A stretch of DNA of 64,000 bases from the NCBI RefSeq assembly GCF_000423085.1, contig NZ_KE383974.1:93780-157779 (forward strand), in the 5' to 3' direction. How positions within the stretch are numbered: the stretch's first letter is position 1; every line of letters starts with the position of its first letter. A program made the position numbers and the translations under genes. The stretch is from Granulicoccus phenolivorans DSM 17626 = NBRC 107789 = JCM 15570 (GTDB lineage: Bacteria > Actinomycetota > Actinomycetes > Propionibacteriales > Propionibacteriaceae). Below, in pieces: positions 61,198 to 64,000 of this stretch. The notes under the pieces were generated by a model. That model was not told where the DNA came from and did not search any database. It saw only the letters and a program-made list of their open reading frames with translations.

Positions 61198-62448
61198 GTG
61201 TCAACCATCACCCTGAAGAACCTCGTCAAGCGCTACGACGACGGATTCGAGGCCGTCAAGGGGATCAGCCTGGACATCGCCGACGGTGAGTTCATGATCC
61301 TGGTGGGCCCGTCCGGTTGCGGAAAGTCCACCCTGCTGCGGATGATCGTCGGTCTGGAGGACATCACCGACGGCGAACTGCAGATCGACGGGAAGCGGGT
61401 CAACGAGATGGCGCCCCGGGATCGCAATCTGTCGATGGTGTTCCAGAACTACGCGCTGTACCCACACCTGACCGTCTATGAGAACATCGCCTTCCCGCTG
61501 CGGCTGAACAAGAACTCCGTCCCCAAGGACGAGATCGATCGCCGGGTCCGGCAGGCCGCCGACATGTTGGACCTGAACGAGCATCTGCAGCGCAAGCCGG
61601 GCAACCTGTCCGGTGGGCAGCGCCAGCGGGTCGCGATGGGGCGGGCGATCGTGCGCGATGCCGACGCCTTCCTGTTCGACGAACCCCTGTCGAATCTGGA
61701 CGCCAAACTGCGCGGCCAGATGCGTACCCAGATCGCGCAGTTGCAGCGCAAACTGGGCACCACCTCGATCTATGTCACCCACGACCAGACCGAGGCGATG
61801 ACCCTGGGGGACCGGGTCGCGGTGCTGAAGCGGGGTCTGCTGCAGCAGGTCGCCAGCCCGCGCGAGCTGTACGAGCAGCCGGTCAACCTGTTCGTCGCCG
61901 GCTTCATCGGATCGCCGTCGATGAACTTCCTGCCGGCCCATCCGGTCGACGGGAAACTGCGGACGCCGCTGGGCGACATCCCGGCGCTGGAGCATCAGCT
62001 CAAGGCGGCCGAGGGGCGCGACATCGTCCTGATCGGGGTGCGCCCGGAACACTTCGAGGACAACAAGCTGGTCGACGAGGGGGTCCGCAGCAAGGGGTGG
62101 ACCTTCAAGGCGGACGTGTCGCACACCGAATGGCTGGGCAACGAACAGTACGGCTACATCTCCTATGAGCCGGACCCGAAGGTCTCCGGCCTGCTCAACT
62201 CGCTGGCCCAGGACCTCGATGCCGACGAGCTTGTCCCGATGGTGGTGACCAGCCTGGAGGCGACCAGCCGGATCCGCGGCGGGCAGCAGGCCGAGTTGTG
62301 GATGGACGTACGCAAGCTGCACGTCTTCGACGCCGAATCCGGGGAGAACCTGACCCGGGATGCCGAGGAGGGGGCCCGGCTCACCGCCGAGGCTGCCGAG
62401 GAGCGTGCGTTCGAGATCAAGCGGGCGCAGCAGGAGGTGTCGGCCTGA
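61198..62448 (+). CDS. Sugar ABC transporter ATP-binding protein, SugC/MsmK-like
   Basis: A 416-residue ABC ATPase. Walker A is GPSGCGKST (38-46), the Q loop FQNYALYPHL, the signature LSGGQRQRVAMGRA, Walker B FLFDEPLSNLD and the His switch VTHDQTEAM are intact. A C-terminal OB-type regulatory domain (240-380) is present, as in MalK-class proteins. The last 35 residues form an Ala/Glu-rich helix. GGAGCC precedes GTG 61198, 9 bp after the permease. Such an ATPase can serve several sugar importers. Confidence 0.95.
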   Translation: MSTITLKNLVKRYDDGFEAVKGISLDIADGEFMILVGPSGCGKSTLLRMIVGLEDITDGELQIDGKRVNEMAPRDRNLSMVFQNYALYPHLTVYENIAFPLRLNKNSVPKDEIDRRVRQAADMLDLNEHLQRKPGNLSGGQRQRVAMGRAIVRDADAFLFDEPLSNLDAKLRGQMRTQIAQLQRKLGTTSIYVTHDQTEAMTLGDRVAVLKRGLLQQVASPRELYEQPVNLFVAGFIGSPSMNFLPAHPVDGKLRTPLGDIPALEHQLKAAEGRDIVLIGVRPEHFEDNKLVDEGVRSKGWTFKADVSHTEWLGNEQYGYISYEPDPKVSGLLNSLAQDLDADELVPMVVTSLEATSRIRGGQQAELWMDVRKLHVFDAESGENLTRDAEEGARLTAEAAEERAFEIKRAQQEVSA

Positions 62449-62491
62449 GGCAGTGGGCCGACTCGATGCGGTCGATTCCGCGGCGACAGGG

Positions 62492-62497
62492 GATAAT
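62492..62497 (+). promoter_or_regulatory. Candidate -10 box (leaderless) of the MauE-thioredoxin gene
   Basis: GATAAT ends 6 nt before GTG 62504. It is the closest to consensus among the leaderless-type boxes in the window. Confidence 0.45.
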
Positions 62498-62503
62498 CCG
62501 GGG

Positions 62504-63961
62504 GTGCTGACCCCTTTGGTGTTGACCCAACTCCTCTGCGCCGCGGTGCTCGCGCTCAGCGGTATCGCCAAGCTCCGCGAGCCCCGGGCTTCCCGGGACG
62601 CGTTCGTCGCGCTGCGGCTGCCGGACCGGCTGGCCGCCGGTGCCGCGCCGCTGCTGCTGCCGTACGCCGAACTGGTCCTGGCCGCCGGGCTGCTGGTGAC
62701 CCGGGGTCGGCTGCTCGCCGTCGTGGCGGGGGCGACCGGGCTGCTGTTCGTGGCGTACCTGGTGGTGATCGCCCGGGCGCTGCGCTTCACCGAACCCGTG
62801 CACTGCAACTGCTTCGGCAAGATCGGCGACCACTCGGTGTCGATCCGGACGCTGATCCGCAATGTGCTGCTGGTGCTCGCCGCCGGTGCGGCGCTGCTGG
62901 GTGCGCTCGGTGGGGTGGCGGTGATTCCGGTGCTGACCGGCCCGGGGGCCGGGTCGGTGTGGGGCTGGGTGGCGGTTGCGGTACTGGTGGCGGCGGTGGC
63001 GGTGCTGATTCTCGGGCGGCCCGCCCCCGAGCCCGAACCGGTCGTCGAGGCTGCTCCGGTGGACGAACGTGTCCCGGTGGCCGAGGCTGCTCCGGTGGAG
63101 CGGCGGCTGCCCGATGAGGTGGTGACCGATTCGCGGACCGGCGCGTTGGTCCGCCTGCGCGAGTTGGGGGCCGACGGCCCGATGGTGCTGGTCACGCTGA
63201 CCTCGGGGTGCGGCCCCTGCCAGCGGGTCGCGGCGCAACTGCCGGGCTGGCGGGCCGCGGGGCTGCCGGTGCGGGCCCTGGTGCGTCTGGGGGCGACCCG
63301 GTTGTTCCCCGATCCGGGCGGTCTGGCGGCGTTGGAGGATCACACCGGGCGGGTGATTCCGCTGGTGTTCGGCTACCACGCCCCGGCGGCGTACCTGGTC
63401 GGTGCCGATGGGGTCCTGCTGGCCGGCCCGGCGCGCGGGGAGGATGCCGTGGCGGCGCTGGTGGGGTCGCTGGGCGAGGGCCCGGCGTACGACCCGTTCC
63501 GGCTGCCGGAGGACGAGCCGTCCGAGGTGGGGGAGGAGGACTACTTCCGCGCCCCGATCCCCGACGTCGTGCTGATCGACCGGGATCGTCAGCCGACCAC
63601 GCTGCGTTCGTTGGCGATGCTGCGGGCCCAACTCCTGGTCACCGTGAACTGCTACTGCGGACCGGCCATGTTCACCCTGGCTCGGGTCGCCGACTACCGG
63701 GACCGGCTGCCTGCACTCGATGTCCGGGTGCTCAGCTCGGTGGATCTGGCGCGGGTGCCCAATCTTGATCCGGGGGTCCTGGCCAGCTCGGTCTATGACC
63801 ATGATCAGATCGCCCACCGGGCCCTGGGGATCACCAGCAGTCCGGCCGCGGTACTGATCGGGGCCGATGGGCTGCTGGCCGGTGGTCCGGTGCTCGGTCC
63901 GGAGGAGGTTGACGCCTTCATCGCCGAGGTCGAGGCCCAGTTCGCCGCGGCGGCGGACTGA
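62504..63961 (+). CDS. MauE/DoxX-like membrane protein fused to two thioredoxin-like domains
   Basis: A 485-residue protein from GTG 62504. Residues 1-170 are a four-helix MauE-type membrane domain with the Cys motif HCNCFGKIG (Cys101, Cys103). A Pro/Glu/Val-rich linker with doubled EAAPV elements follows. The first thioredoxin-like domain (about 200-345) has the active site SGCGPCQRV (Cys236, Cys239). The second (about 350-485) reads NCYCGPAMF (Cys383, Cys385), spaced CxC rather than CxxC. MauE-type proteins pair with thioredoxin-like MauD proteins in disulfide chemistry; here membrane and redox parts are in one chain. Partner and substrate are unknown. Confidence 0.82.
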   Translation: MLTPLVLTQLLCAAVLALSGIAKLREPRASRDAFVALRLPDRLAAGAAPLLLPYAELVLAAGLLVTRGRLLAVVAGATGLLFVAYLVVIARALRFTEPVHCNCFGKIGDHSVSIRTLIRNVLLVLAAGAALLGALGGVAVIPVLTGPGAGSVWGWVAVAVLVAAVAVLILGRPAPEPEPVVEAAPVDERVPVAEAAPVERRLPDEVVTDSRTGALVRLRELGADGPMVLVTLTSGCGPCQRVAAQLPGWRAAGLPVRALVRLGATRLFPDPGGLAALEDHTGRVIPLVFGYHAPAAYLVGADGVLLAGPARGEDAVAALVGSLGEGPAYDPFRLPEDEPSEVGEEDYFRAPIPDVVLIDRDRQPTTLRSLAMLRAQLLVTVNCYCGPAMFTLARVADYRDRLPALDVRVLSSVDLARVPNLDPGVLASSVYDHDQIAHRALGITSSPAAVLIGADGLLAGGPVLGPEEVDAFIAEVEAQFAAAAD

Positions 63962-64000
63962 GTTTCCGGTTCGCGGGTGGAGTTTCGGGCTCGCGGGTGG
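63961..64000. repeat. 20-bp tandem repeat at the window edge
   Basis: AGTTTCCGGTTCGCGGGTGG (63961-63980) is followed by a copy with two changes (63981-64000), starting at the last base of the stop codon. The array may continue beyond the window. Confidence 0.8.

Overview
The window is high-GC DNA from an actinobacterium. Evidence includes the GTG and TTG starts, the gene order rplM-rpsI-glmM and coaA/glmS-acpS-nnr-alr-tsaEBD-groESL-guaB, a GuaB3 gene, MgtA- and MptB-like mannosyltransferases, and several genes whose -10 box lies 6-7 nt before the start codon (leaderless pattern). The set would fit a Propionibacteriaceae-type organism, but that family assignment is inference. No rRNA, tRNA, CRISPR array, insertion sequence or phage module was recognised.

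Layout. 1-6.2 kb: the 3' end of a subtilisin-like protease with a small stand-alone I9-propeptide-like protein, then a GH92 glycosidase, two GT4 glycosyltransferases and a degenerate transglutaminase-like protein. 6.2-9.4 kb (minus): sodA, a CsbD stress protein and a small RNA-modification operon (trmB-truA-RsmC-like). 9.6-17 kb: a YccF membrane protein, two different citrate synthases, an aromatic-acid-type MFS transporter, a GDT1/TMEM165-type metal transporter behind a probable yybP-ykoY manganese riboswitch, and a biosynthetic-type thiolase. 17.3-19.6 kb: rplM-rpsI-glmM.

19.7-31.9 kb is the main accessory region. Nine minus-strand genes (bifunctional FadB, thiolase, large and small acyl-CoA dehydrogenases, an isomerase-type crotonase, an acyl-CoA ligase, a hydratase-type crotonase, a VOC protein and an MFS transporter) face a divergent LysR regulator. 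The enzyme set corresponds to the Rhodopseudomonas pimFABCDE operon for dicarboxylate/pimelate degradation, with a VOC enzyme and a transporter added. It is the best candidate in the window for an incompletely described pathway.

32-49 kb is mostly housekeeping: a lipoprotein, a GH13 enzyme with coaA, glmS, acpS-nnr-alr-hydrolase, mgtA, a DEAD-box helicase with 13 N-terminal DDRPRR-type repeats, a GNAT-TsaE fusion followed by tsaB-rimI-tsaD, and a THUMP-like methyltransferase. 49.2-51.3 kb holds groES-groEL behind two CIRCE-like operators. 51.3-52.3 kb is a non-coding, internally repeated stretch. Part of it matches, in inverted orientation, the intergenic stretch at 32.55-32.91 kb, so a dispersed repeat family is present.

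52.3-64 kb: an HpcH/HpaI aldolase, an MptB-like mannosyltransferase, guaB-guaB3-chorismate mutase, a complete LpqY-SugABC-like sugar ABC transporter, and a MauE-type membrane protein fused to two thioredoxin-like domains. A 20-bp tandem repeat begins at the right edge.
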